DNA of 64,000 nt from Bacteroidota bacterium. Its GTDB lineage: Bacteria > Bacteroidota > Bacteroidia > Flavobacteriales_D > Crocinitomicaceae. The position numbers and the translations under genes are program-made. Below, in pieces: positions 1 through 9,185 of the stretch (the stretch's first letter is position 1; each line of letters starts with the position of its first letter). The stretch spans positions 1 to 64,000 of the forward strand of contig JAJRQK010000016.1 in the NCBI GenBank assembly GCA_024280295.1, in the 5' to 3' direction. A model generated the notes under the pieces. That model did not search any database and was not told the origin of the DNA. It was given only the letters and a program-made list of their open reading frames with translations.

Positions 1-1115
1 CCTTGCCTCAATTCATCCCAGCGACATCTTAATCCGTTGGCATATCCTGGGTCTTGTAAAAGTTTTTCCCACCAAAATGGAATCGAAGTGGAGAAGTTGC
101 AGACATTATTAAAGTTATATTGCCATCCGGTGGTTAAATCAGCATCGCAATAATCAGCATTCCCGTAGGAAAGATTAAAATCCCACATTGGACCTGCATT
201 TAAACGAGCGTTCCATGTTAATGTATTTTTGTCCTTAAATAAGAATGAACTAGACCGATATCCATCTACTGTCCTTCCCAATTCTTGCATGATAAAAAAA
301 TCATGGAATGTCTGTGCTTCAATATATTTGGGCCAACCATTAATTGGGTCATTGAAGTTCGGACCCCAAATCACATCTTCAAATTCTTTGATATAATCTT
401 CCATATAGGTCTGCTGAAAGCTATTCAATTCGTCATATTCAGGATCATGAAATTGGAAAACTACTTCATTGTCATAGTCAGATTGCCATGAGTAAGGAAC
501 ATCACCTGTCAGTTTATCAACCTTTACAATATATCCTCCAGTCAGTGTATCTCCCCATAAGTTGGGTACATGAACGTCGTCTACCACTACACGATCGTTG
601 TCTCTCTTAATGCGCTCCATCATTACATAAACCCCACGATAATCACCATTAATCATCAGTTCACAATAACGCGTATTAGATGCGTAATGTCCCATTTGCC
701 TGAAAATATCGAAGGTCATCACGTTTCGAATCATTGTTTTATCAGGATAAGGTCCGTACAAGATCCAATCGTTTTCGACAGGCAAACCCAGTAGTGCAAC
801 TTGTGCATTCATTCCAAGATTGTCTTGTGTTTCGAAACCATAACCTTTTTTTGGATATTGCTGAGATGTAGAACCACGAATCTCTATTTCAATCCTGCCA
901 TCATAGTTCGTAAATGGATCGGTTAAATAGTTGCGAATTCCAGGGCCGTTATCTATGACTCCCATGTGAGCTACTATCCTTGGGTCATCCTCAATTGGTG
1001 CGCCTCCTGTTGTTGTAATAACCACAATAGGCAAATCAGAATCCGTAAAAACTTGAGAATTGCCAATGAAGACTAACAATGAGGCAATGACGAAGAGGTA
1101 AAGTTGTGTTTTCAT
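1..1115 (-). CDS. CotH kinase family secreted protein (5' part, cut by window edge)
   Basis: Reading down from the ATG at 1115 gives 371 open codons that run off the left edge. Residues 1-20 are a signal peptide ending in GNSQ. The body carries hallmarks of the CotH kinase-like family: GSTSQQYPKKGYGFE (about residue 80), NDWILYGPYPDKTMIRN (about 125), a MERIKRDNDRV block, and later GPMWDFNLSYGNADY. CotH proteins are atypical kinases; bacterial secreted versions often sit in large surface or cell-wall-linked proteins, and in Bacteroidota many end in a T9SS sorting domain, which would lie outside this window. The gene is divergent from metH with about 90 bp between the start and the riboswitch. 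Family assignment is good; substrate is unknown. Confidence 0.85.
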   Translation of the reverse strand, partial: MKTQLYLFVIASLLVFIGNSQVFTDSDLPIVVITTTGGAPIEDDPRIVAHMGVIDNGPGIRNYLTDPFTNYDGRIEIEIRGSTSQQYPKKGYGFETQDNLGMNAQVALLGLPVENDWILYGPYPDKTMIRNVMTFDIFRQMGHYASNTRYCELMINGDYRGVYVMMERIKRDNDRVVVDDVHVPNLWGDTLTGGYIVKVDKLTGDVPYSWQSDYDNEVVFQFHDPEYDELNSFQQTYMEDYIKEFEDVIWGPNFNDPINGWPKYIEAQTFHDFFIMQELGRTVDGYRSSSFLFKDKNTLTWNARLNAGPMWDFNLSYGNADYCDADLTTGWQYNFNNVCNFSTSIPFWWEKLLQDPGYANGLRCRWDELRQ

Positions 1116-1154
1116 AAGTCGTTGACTAAGATACAACTCTTTTATCAATTGACT

Positions 1155-1184
1155 TTGAAACTAGTTTAATTCGGTTTATCTTTG
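1155..1184 (+). promoter_or_regulatory. Bacteroidota-type promoter for the metH operon
   Basis: TTG at 1155-1157, a 19-base spacer and TATCTTTG at 1177-1184 match the Bacteroidota sigma-A consensus TTG-N17-20-TAnnTTTG. The predicted start lies just upstream of the riboswitch, so the aptamer would be the first structure in the transcript. Confidence 0.7.
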
Positions 1185-1204
1185 TGTCAGTTCTTTAACA
1201 ATAG

Positions 1205-1320
1205 ACTTATGAAGAAAGGTGGAGGGATAGGCCCTGCGAAACCTTGGCAACCTACTCAATGTGTAGTAAAATTGAAAAAGGTGCCAAATCCAGTCTCAAT
1301 GAAAATTGAGTAGAGATAAG
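1205..1320 (+). promoter_or_regulatory. SAM-I (S-box) riboswitch
   Basis: The segment shows the S-box core: GGTGGAGGGA, then GGCCCTGCGAAACC, then TTGGCAACC, and further on AAGGTGCCAAATCC, which are the SAM-binding and kink-turn parts of SAM-I. P1 is closed by CTTAT (1206-1210) with ATAAG (1316-1320), P3 by CTAC/GTAG around 1252-1265, and P4 by CTCAAT (1295-1300) with ATTGAG (1305-1310) across a GAAA loop. It precedes split methionine synthase, so high S-adenosylmethionine should lower expression. No intrinsic terminator is visible between 1321 and the start codon at 1366, so control of translation is more likely than attenuation. Confidence 0.9.
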
Positions 1321-1365
1321 TTTGTGATTGATAATCTTCACTCTTCTTCGTATAAATACATAAAT

Positions 1366-2370
1366 ATGACAGATCTACATAAGATACTGCAAGAGAGAAT
1401 TCTTGTCCTAGACGGAGCGATGGGGACAATGATTCAGCGGCATAAATTAGAAGAAGACGACTTCCGAAAAGGTTGGTTTGAAGATCATCCTTCATCCTTA
1501 AAGGGGAATAATGACTTGTTATCACTCACTAGACCTGAGATTATTCGTGAGATTCATTCCGAATATTTCGAAGCAGGTGCAGATATTGCAGAAACAAATA
1601 CATTTTCTGGAACAACAATCGCTCAAGCTGATTACGGATTGGAAGATGCGGTGTATGACATCAATTTCCACAGTGCAAAAATAGCACGAGAAGTTGCCGA
1701 TGAGTTTACTGCTCGTGAGCCAAATAAACCTCGATTTGTTGCAGGGTCAATGGGACCTACCAACAGAACAGCGTCGATTTCTCCAGATGTGAATGATCCA
1801 GGATTTCGTGCGATCACTTTTGAGGAGTTACTCGTAGCCTATAAACAACAAGCCTTGGCACTACTAGAAGGCGGAGTTGACTTGTTGCTCGTTGAAACAG
1901 TTTTCGATACATTAAACGCGAAGGCAGCACTGTTCGCAATTGAAGAGGCATTTGATGAATTTGGGAAAAAGGTTCCAATTATGGTTTCTGGTACGATTAC
2001 AGATCAAAGTGGTCGAACATTGACAGGACAGACAACAGACGCTTTCTTGATCTCAGTTTCTCATATGGATTTGTTGACTATAGGGTTGAATTGTGCCCTT
2101 GGGGCTTCAATGATGCGCCCATATTTACAAATTTTGGATAAAAATGCTCCTTTTGGTGTCAGCGCTCATCCAAATGCAGGATTACCGAATGAATTTGGAG
2201 AATATGAAGAAACCCCTGAATTGATGGCTGAGCAAATCAAAGAGTTTTTGGATGAAGGTTTGGTGAATATTATTGGAGGTTGTTGTGGAACGACTCCTGA
2301 ACACATTAAAGCAATAGCTGATCTTGCAGTTAATTACGAACCACGAAAAAGAGAATTGCATGAGCAATAA
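1366..2370 (+). CDS. metH: Cobalamin-dependent methionine synthase, homocysteine-binding half (MetH N-terminal module)
   Basis: 334 residues forming the homocysteine S-methyltransferase barrel that binds homocysteine through zinc. The zinc cysteines are visible: C243 in GLNCALG and C306-C307 in [10 protein letters not shown], offset by four from E. coli C247/C310/C311. The opening [13 protein letters not shown] is typical. I chose the ATG at 1366; the upstream TTG at 1306 lies inside the riboswitch P4 stem. The stop overlaps the start of the second half by 11 bases, so the two are translationally coupled. With the downstream 890 residues the total is 1224, close to E. coli MetH (1227), so this is a split enzyme, not a truncated one. 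Confidence 0.95.
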   Translation: MTDLHKILQERILVLDGAMGTMIQRHKLEEDDFRKGWFEDHPSSLKGNNDLLSLTRPEIIREIHSEYFEAGADIAETNTFSGTTIAQADYGLEDAVYDINFHSAKIAREVADEFTAREPNKPRFVAGSMGPTNRTASISPDVNDPGFRAITFEELLVAYKQQALALLEGGVDLLLVETVFDTLNAKAALFAIEEAFDEFGKKVPIMVSGTITDQSGRTLTGQTTDAFLISVSHMDLLTIGLNCALGASMMRPYLQILDKNAPFGVSAHPNAGLPNEFGEYEETPELMAEQIKEFLDEGLVNIIGGCCGTTPEHIKAIADLAVNYEPRKRELHEQ

Positions 2371-5032
2371 GGCTACGCTAAAATTATCTGGACTTGAACC
2401 GTTAATTGTAACGCCAGAAAGTAATTTTGTGAATATTGGTGAACGAACAAATGTAACTGGTTCACGCAAGTTTTTGCGATTGATCAAGGAAGAGTTATTC
2501 GATGAGGCATTGAGTGTTGCTCGTGAACAAGTTGAGGGAGGAGCGCAAATCATTGATATCAATATGGATGAGGGAATGATTGATGGGGTTGAGGCCATGG
2601 TTCGTTTCTTAAATCTTATTGCTGCTGAACCTGATATTGCACGAGTGCCCGTGATGATAGATAGTTCTAAATGGGAAATCATAGAGGCTGGATTAAAATG
2701 TATTCAAGGAAAGGGAATTGTGAATTCAATCTCTCTCAAAGAAGGTGAAGAACAATTCAAAAACCGAGCAAAGAAAATTAAGCGTTACGGTGCTGCAATG
2801 ATTGTGATGGCATTTGATGAAGATGGGCAAGCAGATAGCTACGAGCGTAGGATTGAAATTTGTGAACGATCTTACCGAATTTTAGTTGATGAGGTTGGTT
2901 TTCCACAAAATGATATCATCTTCGATCCAAATATTTTCCCAGTAGCAACAGGAATGGAGGAGCATAATAACAATGCACTCGATTTCTTTAATGCAACAAA
3001 ATGGATTCGTGATAACCTTCCCGGTGCTCATGTCAGTGGTGGAGTTTCTAACGTTTCTTTTTCTTTTAGAGGGAATAATGTGGTTCGTGAAGCCATGCAT
3101 GCCTCGTTTTTATACCATGCGATTCGCAATGGAATGGACATGGGGATTGTGAATCCATCGATGCTGGAGATTTACGATAATGTCGATAAGGATTTAATGA
3201 CTCATGTAGAGGACGTTTTACTAAATCGTCGTGATGATGCAACTGATCGACTTTTGGAATTTGCGCAAACTGTCACTGGTGAGGTTAAGAAACGTGAGAT
3301 TGATCTCTCTTGGCGTGAAACGAATGTGAATGAACGACTTTCCTATTCATTGGTAAAAGGTCTAACTGACTTTATCGTCGAAGATGCAGAAGAATGCAGG
3401 CAACAATTTGATCGAACAATAAGTGTTATTGAAGGTCCTTTGATGGATGGGATGAACGTGGTTGGTGATCTTTTTGGGAGTGGAAAGATGTTTTTACCTC
3501 AGGTTGTTAAATCAGCGCGTGTAATGAAAAAGGCTGTTGCTTATTTATTGCCATTTATTGAAGATGAAAAGGGTGAGGGGGAGAGTACTTCAGCAGGAAA
3601 GGTATTGATGGCAACAGTCAAAGGTGATGTGCATGATATAGGAAAGAACATAGTTGGAGTTGTCCTAGGATGCAACAATTATGAAATTATTGACCTCGGT
3701 GTTATGGTTCCGGCCGACCGTATAATTAGAGAGGCAATAGAGCAGAAGGTTGATGTTATCGGGTTGAGCGGGTTAATTACTCCGTCTCTCGATGAGATGG
3801 TAACAGTTGCCAAAGAAATGGAACGCGCGAACCTGTCTATTCCACTATTGATTGGTGGGGCAACTACCTCAAAAGTTCATACAGCTGTGAAAATTGATGA
3901 GCATTTCACAATGGATCAAGTAATTCATGTTTTAGATGCATCAAGATCTGTTACAGTTGTTGAGCAATTGCTAGGATCAAAAAAAACCGATTTTATCTTG
4001 AAGACTCAAGAAGAGTACAAACGTGTCCGTGAACATCACGCTAAACATCGAGGGCAAAAGCAAATGTTAAGTCTAGAACAAGCGCGGAAGAATAAATTTC
4101 AAATCGATTGGGAAAATCAGATAATTGAATCACCGAAATCACTTGGTGTAAGCAATGTGTCAGTGACTCCTAAAGATTTAATCTCCTTTATTGATTGGAC
4201 CCCCTTCTTCAGAACATGGGAGTTGCATGGTAAATACCCAGCTATCCTCAATGATAAAACGGTTGGAAAAGAAGCGACGAGTTTGTTCAAGGATGCGCAA
4301 GAGATGTTGGATAAGATTATCTCTGAAAATTGGTTGACATACAAAGGTGTTGTTGGTATCTTTCCGGCTGAAGCGGTTGGAGATGATATTGTGATTTACT
4401 CTGATGAATCAAAATCTGATAGTGCGTACATCCAAAAAAGTATGCGGCAACAATCAAAAAAAGCTCCAGGGGTTCCAAATATTGCTTTGGCGGATTTTAT
4501 CGCACCAAAAGAAACAGGAATTTCTGATTACATCGGTGGATTTGTAGTTACTTCAGGTCATGGAGTAGAAGAGCGAGCGAAAGAATTTGAAGCGGATCAT
4601 GATGATTACAATTCTATTCTACTAAAGGCACTGGCGGATCGTTTGGCGGAAGCTTTTGCGGAGTATTTGCATAAAAAGGTTCGTACAGAAATTTGGGGCT
4701 ATGCAATCGATGAGCAATTCGATAACAGTGCGCTCATCAAAGAAAAATACCGTGGAATAAGACCCGCTCCAGGTTATCCTGCTTGTCCAGATCATACTGA
4801 GAAAATCGGATTGTTTGAACTATTAGATGCCACCGCTCGTACAGGTGTTGAGTTAACAGAAAGTCTTGCAATGATGCCAGCGGCAAGTGTTTCAGGATGG
4901 TATTTTGCAAGCGAACATTCTAAGTACTTTGGTGTTGGTAAGATTAATGAAGATCAAGTTAAATCATTAGCAGATCGAAAGAACATGGAGTTGCATGTAA
5001 TGGAACGCTGGTTATCTCCAAATATTCATTGA
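2360..5032 (+). CDS. metH: Cobalamin-dependent methionine synthase, folate/B12/activation half (MetH C-terminal module)
   Basis: 890 residues covering the remaining MetH modules in order: methyltetrahydrofolate (pterin) binding ([14 protein letters not shown] near residue 25), the helical cap and B12 domain ([12 protein letters not shown] with lower axial ligand H425, equal to E. coli H759 minus 334; also [13 protein letters not shown] and GGATTS), and the SAM-dependent reactivation domain ([15 protein letters not shown] and [13 protein letters not shown]). It makes methionine from homocysteine and 5-methyl-THF. The start at 2360 ([11 protein letters not shown]) sits inside the last codons of the first gene; a longer reading from 2324 has no family support. 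The activation domain requires a flavodoxin or reductase that is not encoded here. Confidence 0.95.
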   Translation: MSNKATLKLSGLEPLIVTPESNFVNIGERTNVTGSRKFLRLIKEELFDEALSVAREQVEGGAQIIDINMDEGMIDGVEAMVRFLNLIAAEPDIARVPVMIDSSKWEIIEAGLKCIQGKGIVNSISLKEGEEQFKNRAKKIKRYGAAMIVMAFDEDGQADSYERRIEICERSYRILVDEVGFPQNDIIFDPNIFPVATGMEEHNNNALDFFNATKWIRDNLPGAHVSGGVSNVSFSFRGNNVVREAMHASFLYHAIRNGMDMGIVNPSMLEIYDNVDKDLMTHVEDVLLNRRDDATDRLLEFAQTVTGEVKKREIDLSWRETNVNERLSYSLVKGLTDFIVEDAEECRQQFDRTISVIEGPLMDGMNVVGDLFGSGKMFLPQVVKSARVMKKAVAYLLPFIEDEKGEGESTSAGKVLMATVKGDVHDIGKNIVGVVLGCNNYEIIDLGVMVPADRIIREAIEQKVDVIGLSGLITPSLDEMVTVAKEMERANLSIPLLIGGATTSKVHTAVKIDEHFTMDQVIHVLDASRSVTVVEQLLGSKKTDFILKTQEEYKRVREHHAKHRGQKQMLSLEQARKNKFQIDWENQIIESPKSLGVSNVSVTPKDLISFIDWTPFFRTWELHGKYPAILNDKTVGKEATSLFKDAQEMLDKIISENWLTYKGVVGIFPAEAVGDDIVIYSDESKSDSAYIQKSMRQQSKKAPGVPNIALADFIAPKETGISDYIGGFVVTSGHGVEERAKEFEADHDDYNSILLKALADRLAEAFAEYLHKKVRTEIWGYAIDEQFDNSALIKEKYRGIRPAPGYPACPDHTEKIGLFELLDATARTGVELTESLAMMPAASVSGWYFASEHSKYFGVGKINEDQVKSLADRKNMELHVMERWLSPNIH

Positions 5033-5166
5033 AGTAATAAATTAGTTGGATGGCTTGTATTAATTATCAATTCAAGATTTTGGGTTCGTATAAACTTTAG
5101 AAATTTGAACGTTAGCACCGTAAATTTAATTAATCGATTTATTTTTATTCTCTCAGTTATAACTCC

Positions 5167-5174
5167 TATCTTTG
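5167..5174 (+). promoter_or_regulatory. Putative -7 element upstream of T9SS cargo gene
   Basis: TATCTTTG matches the Bacteroidota -7 box and lies 29 bases before the ATG. The region 19 bases upstream is T-rich (around 5143-5147) but lacks a clean TTG, so the -33 box is weak. Confidence 0.45.
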
Positions 5175-5203
5175 CGGTACTATTTATTAATTAACTTATA
5201 TCT

Positions 5204-7930
5204 ATGATGAAAAAATTACTTTTTACAATTGCATGTGCAATGGTTGGCTCAATGGTCAACGCACAGGTAATTAACAGTTTTCCTTTTGTGGAAGACTTCG
5301 AATCGCAAGTAACAGGTCCAACTGGATGTGGTCCAACTTACTCAACAACAGGTAATACCTGGCAGAACGGTAATGATCCCGCTTTAGCACTTCCGCTAAT
5401 CGCAACGCACTTTGTGGATTGGACGAATGATGTTAATGGAACAAGTTCTTCTGGAACAGGACCATCAGCTGATCACACACTAGGAACAAGTTTAGGTAAA
5501 TACATGTATTGTGAAACTTCTTGTAATGGAACAGGATACTCAAACTCTGAGTTTGACTTGGTAAGCCCGTATATGGATTTTACTGCACTCACAGCTCCAG
5601 GGCTTGATTTTTGGTATCACGCATTTGGTACCTCGATGGGTAACCTTACTGTTAAGGTTCAAGTTGGCGCGTTAGGAGTATGGACAAATGTTGCAGGACC
5701 TATCACCGACAACTTAAACACTTGGCAACAAGCAATAGTACCCCTAATTGCTTATGCAGGTATGGATTCTGTGCGTGTCCAAATGAATTATATCTCCGGA
5801 ACTAGTTTTGGTGGGGATTTCGCATTAGATGATATCACGATCTTTCAACCAGCAAATGTAGATCTTCAAGCAGTTTCAGTGGATAGTATCCCAGGAACGG
5901 GATGTGGACTTGGATTAGAGAATGTTTGGGCAACGATTGATCAAATTGGAGCGGTTGGACTAATTGCTGGAGATTCAATTTTCGCAAACTACTCAGATGG
6001 AATAACTACAATTAACGATACAATTGTACTAGCTGGATTATTAGGGCCAGGGGCAACATACAATCACATGTTCTCTTCACCAGTTGATTTTAGTATTATT
6101 GGAACTTACAACATTACTGTTTCTGTTTCTAATTCTCAAGATCCAAATAATGGTAATGACACAACTTATGCTACTTTATCGAGTATACCGTTAATCAATA
6201 CTTTCCCTTATGCTGAAGGCTTTGAGGCTGGAGCAGGAGGTTGGACAATGACTAACGTTACAAACAGTACTTGGGAGTTAGCTACACCAAGTAATACAAT
6301 TATTAACTCTGCTGCTACAGATTCTATGGCATGGGTAACTAATGCAACTGGTTTATACAGCTCTAATGAGGATGGATATGTTGAAAGTCCTTGTTTTGAC
6401 TTTAGCACATTAGACAGTAGTGCTGTTATCTCAATGGATGTTTGGTGGGAATCAGAATTCTCTTGGGATGGTGCTAATGTAACAGCATCGACAGATGGAG
6501 GTGTAACATGGAACCTTGTAGGAAACAATGGAGACCCAACTAACTGGTACACGGACAACACAATTAACGGAAACCCTGGAGGGTTTGGAGAAGGTTGGAC
6601 AGGTAGAAATGGTTCAGGTTCAAATGGATGGGTTACAGCTCACCACCCAATAGGGAATGGACTAGCAGGTCAGTCAAGCGTAATGCTTCGTGTAAACTTT
6701 GGTTCCGATGGGTCTGTTCAAGATGAAGGATTTGCTTTTGATAACTTCCAAATTGGTTATCCTGTACCATTAGATACTTTAATGGCAGATTTCAGTGGAT
6801 GTGGTCCTTTTATGACTGCTTATGGAAGTGCAGGCACTTATGCTTGGGCATCTCAAGATACTTCAACGTTAGTTGTTACTCCTATTGATACTACAATGAT
6901 AGGTATGCGTCCATTCAATAATACAGGACTGACAGATACTACGTTCAATTTAATTGTGACATTCACAGATTACCTCGGATGTGAAACAATTGACACAACG
7001 CTAGTAACTATCGTTCCAACTCCTTTGGTAACAATAGAAGTTGATACAGCAATTTGTGTAGGTGGAACAGCAATGTTCTCAGCGCAAGCTGGAACTAACT
7101 ATGCATACATGTGGTCAGGTGGTTCTACTGCAATGACAGCTACATACTCAACAGGAGGAATGATTGGTGTCACCGTTACAAATACGATCTCTGGTTGTAC
7201 TGTTTCGGATTCATCACTTATCACTGTAGCTACAGTCGTCGATCTTCCATTAACAACTGCTAACGTTTGTGCGGGTGATTCATTGTTACTTGATGCAGGT
7301 GGGCCGTTCACAACATATATGTGGTCAACAGGTGCTACATCACAAGTTGTTGCTGCTTACACAGTTGGGACATACGTTGTAACTGCAACTGATTCTATTG
7401 GATGTATTTCTATGGATTCAACGGACATCACGACTAGTTTACCAACTCCTGCAATTACTGGATTAGTTGATACTATTTGTGCTAATGGTTCATTAACTTT
7501 AGATGCTGGTGCTGGATTTAGTTCTTATTCTTGGACAACTTCTGGAACTGCTCAAACTGAAACAATCAGTGGTGCTTCATTGCCGTTAGGTGATAACACG
7601 GTAACGGTAACAGTAACAGACGGAAACGGGTGTTCTAATACTGATGCTGTAACATTCAATATTGATGGATGTGCTGGAATTGATGAATTGAATGCGCTTT
7701 CAATGAGTATTTACCCGAACCCATCAACTGGTGAGTTCAACTACTCAATTGACAACATGACTGGGTCGATCACTATGATGATTACTGATCTTTCTGGTAA
7801 AATTGTTGATGCAGGAACTATCACTTCTGCAAATGGAATATTTGATCTTTCACCTTACCAAGCTGGTACTTACATCTTGAAACTTCAAGCTGGAGATGCA
7901 GTTAGTATCGTTCGTTTAGTGAAGAACTAG
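5204..7930 (+). CDS. T9SS-exported surface protein with MAM-like and Ig/PKD-like domains
   Basis: 908 residues. A signal peptide (MMKKLLFTIACAMVGSMVNA) is followed by two MAM/jelly-roll-like modules, each opening with an FPxxExFE motif (about residues 25 and 330) and each with an F(A)xDDI/DNFQI strand near its end. A series of Ig/PKD-like repeats follows (DTAICVGGTAMFSA, NVCAGDSLLLDAGGPFTTY, DTICANGSLTLDAGAGFSSY). The last ~75 residues are a type A sorting domain: IYPNPSTGEF, a central ITDLSGK strand and a terminal YILKLQAGDAVSIVRLVKN. It is therefore probably exported by the Sec and type IX pathways and anchored or released at the surface. Ligand unknown. Monocistronic, with its own terminator. 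Confidence 0.88.
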   Translation: MMKKLLFTIACAMVGSMVNAQVINSFPFVEDFESQVTGPTGCGPTYSTTGNTWQNGNDPALALPLIATHFVDWTNDVNGTSSSGTGPSADHTLGTSLGKYMYCETSCNGTGYSNSEFDLVSPYMDFTALTAPGLDFWYHAFGTSMGNLTVKVQVGALGVWTNVAGPITDNLNTWQQAIVPLIAYAGMDSVRVQMNYISGTSFGGDFALDDITIFQPANVDLQAVSVDSIPGTGCGLGLENVWATIDQIGAVGLIAGDSIFANYSDGITTINDTIVLAGLLGPGATYNHMFSSPVDFSIIGTYNITVSVSNSQDPNNGNDTTYATLSSIPLINTFPYAEGFEAGAGGWTMTNVTNSTWELATPSNTIINSAATDSMAWVTNATGLYSSNEDGYVESPCFDFSTLDSSAVISMDVWWESEFSWDGANVTASTDGGVTWNLVGNNGDPTNWYTDNTINGNPGGFGEGWTGRNGSGSNGWVTAHHPIGNGLAGQSSVMLRVNFGSDGSVQDEGFAFDNFQIGYPVPLDTLMADFSGCGPFMTAYGSAGTYAWASQDTSTLVVTPIDTTMIGMRPFNNTGLTDTTFNLIVTFTDYLGCETIDTTLVTIVPTPLVTIEVDTAICVGGTAMFSAQAGTNYAYMWSGGSTAMTATYSTGGMIGVTVTNTISGCTVSDSSLITVATVVDLPLTTANVCAGDSLLLDAGGPFTTYMWSTGATSQVVAAYTVGTYVVTATDSIGCISMDSTDITTSLPTPAITGLVDTICANGSLTLDAGAGFSSYSWTTSGTAQTETISGASLPLGDNTVTVTVTDGNGCSNTDAVTFNIDGCAGIDELNALSMSIYPNPSTGEFNYSIDNMTGSITMMITDLSGKIVDAGTITSANGIFDLSPYQAGTYILKLQAGDAVSIVRLVKN

Positions 7931-7951
7931 ACTGAGATTAACTTAATACTG

Positions 7952-7985
7952 AAATGCCCTGGCGATTATCGTCAGGGCATTTTTG
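7952..7985 (+). terminator. Rho-independent terminator
   Basis: An 11-bp stem (ATGCCCTGGCG at 7954-7964 with CGTCAGGGCAT at 7970-7980, one G-U pair), loop ATTAT, followed by TTTT. It ends the T9SS cargo transcript. Confidence 0.88.
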
Positions 7986-8024
7986 TGCTTAATAGAGTCA
8001 TAATAGTTTGAATGGATAGGCAAT

Positions 8025-8510
8025 CTAGATAGAATCTAACCCACATAAGTAATGCTCTTGCACAGGTTTGTTTACCGATTTCACTTCTGGTATAACACCT
8101 AAATCTGTGTACGAAGATCTAATATCCAGCTTTGGCTTACATCACAACCTCCTTTCTTGAACTTGGAAGTTCTCCCAGATAAAAATCTGGTAGTCGGGTT
8201 TTCCGTTGTACCTTTTATAGTCTTGATCCGGAACTATATTTCGTTCTTCAAAAGATAGATTCAATTTCCCTTCAAGTTGTTCCGATTTCACTAAATCTAA
8301 ATATGTCTCCAATCGAATTATGTTTTTGATAAAGAAAACACTTTCAGTTTAAATTTCCCCCAACTTTTGTGACTGACCCTGTAGCCTTCCCCTAAATCGG
8401 ACAGTTTTTAAATATAATTACTCCTTAATGACTTCTTCTAGTAAAGAGTCTCCAATATAGAACCAAGGACTCAGTCCGTTGAGGCCTTTACAAGGATGCC
8501 ACTGCAATCC
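8025..8510 (-). pseudogene. Decayed coding sequence, four open stretches in one frame separated by stops
   Basis: On the minus strand one frame reads protein-like over about 160 codons but is broken by stops at 8418 (TAA), 8349 (TAA) and 8142 (TGA). The upstream piece starts GLQWHPCKGLNGLSPW (8421-8510). The next is 22 codons (LYLKTVRFRGRL...). The third runs TESVFFIKNI...LVKSEQLEGKLNLSFEERN...IFIWENFQVQERRL, and the fourth continues past the TGA as CKPKLDIRSSYTDLGVIPEVK to a final TAG at 8025. No ATG start and no recognised family. Composition (charged and aromatic residues spread evenly) looks like former coding DNA, but only a database search can prove it. Confidence 0.45.
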
Positions 8511-8582
8511 CTAACTCGACAAACACCTGTTGCTTAAAATTTATAAGTATGTAACAAGATTAGGTAAAAGTTATTATAAAAC

Positions 8583-8683
8583 AGTAGAGCGACTCGGGCG
8601 AGTCGCTCTACATAACCTAACCTAACCACTATTCACTGAAAAAGACCTCTAGTTTGATATAATATCTTACTGTTTCAATCTTT
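8583..8683 (-). ncRNA. Candidate small RNA ending in a strong GC-rich hairpin
   Basis: A good minus-strand promoter at 8690-8720 points into about 100 bases without a usable reading frame. The stretch ends in a perfect 13-bp hairpin (GTAGAGCGACTCG at 8584-8596 with its complement at 8599-8611). On the minus strand the hairpin is followed by TGTTTTATAATAACTTTT, a plausible though imperfect U-tract. Just before the hairpin the RNA would carry GGTTAGGTTAGGTT (near 8614-8628). Promoter, short body and terminator together suggest an independent RNA. Alternatives are a leader for the decayed gene downstream, or a small palindromic repeat element. Confidence 0.4.
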
Positions 8684-8689
8684 ACACTA

Positions 8690-8720
8690 CAAATATAAGG
8701 ACACTTCTTCGGTTTTACAA
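8690..8720 (-). promoter_or_regulatory. Minus-strand promoter upstream of the candidate small RNA
   Basis: On the minus strand TTG (plus coordinates 8718-8720), a 20-base spacer and TATATTTG (8690-8697) fit the Bacteroidota promoter consensus. No intact gene lies downstream for more than 600 bases. Confidence 0.5.
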
Positions 8721-8727
8721 ACTTAAG

Positions 8728-9185
8728 TATGCCCATAATTTCACATTCTAAAATCCATTGTAAAGAAATAGTCAGCAATTCTTAAAATAGAAATGCTAAA
8801 TCGGGGCGTTTATAGCATATTTGAGCCATTTCATAGAAGAATTAGCAAATGTATTGTTGGATTCCTAAATGATGAAATAATTTTAAATATTCGACAGGTT
8901 TCAAGAAATTATCGACGAATATTTGGAAAAATTCATTTGCAACAAATTTTTCCGTATGTAACATTGGTTACATTAACCCCTTTAAATTAAGTGATTTATC
9001 ATCCCATCAGTTGTGAGTGTCAGATTCTTTATTCATAGAATGAGAAAAAAGTACTAGGATAGAGAAAGTGTATAATTACCATGGTGTATAGTTATTCTAG
9101 CCGAATTTTTTAAGCGAATTGAGAATTTTCACCCTACTAAGTCGATGTATTATGGTTATGAGGAGGGGGCTTAGTTTCCCTCTAG
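8728..9185. other. Gene-poor intergenic stretch
   Basis: No convincing gene. The only open frame (8793-8990, plus) gives an unrecognised 65-residue product without a promoter. A 7-bp inverted repeat ATGTAAC/GTTACAT (8956-8973, spacer ATTG) could be an operator, but no regulator can be assigned. The right end borders the 3' end of the efflux operon; I see no clear terminator for it. Confidence 0.5.

Noticed and set aside
1306-1365. A longer metH start at 1306
   Set aside because: The TTG lies in the P4 stem of the SAM-I riboswitch, and the extra residues have no family match; the ATG at 1366 opens the conserved sequence.
8142-8144. In-frame TGA as a selenocysteine codon
   Set aside because: The same frame also has two TAA stops and no start codon, so decay explains it better; no SECIS-like evidence was sought beyond eye inspection.
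8380-8410. CCCTAAATCGGACAG-like sequence as an insertion-sequence end
   Set aside because: No matching inverted repeat or transposase fragment nearby, so a mobile element is not supported.
8584-8611. The GC-rich hairpin as a plus-strand terminator
   Set aside because: On the plus strand it is followed by ATAACCTAACC, with no T-run; the T-rich side is on the minus strand.
8793-8990. A 65-residue open frame in the gene-poor stretch
   Set aside because: No promoter, signal or recognisable sequence; length is within chance expectation for AT-rich DNA.
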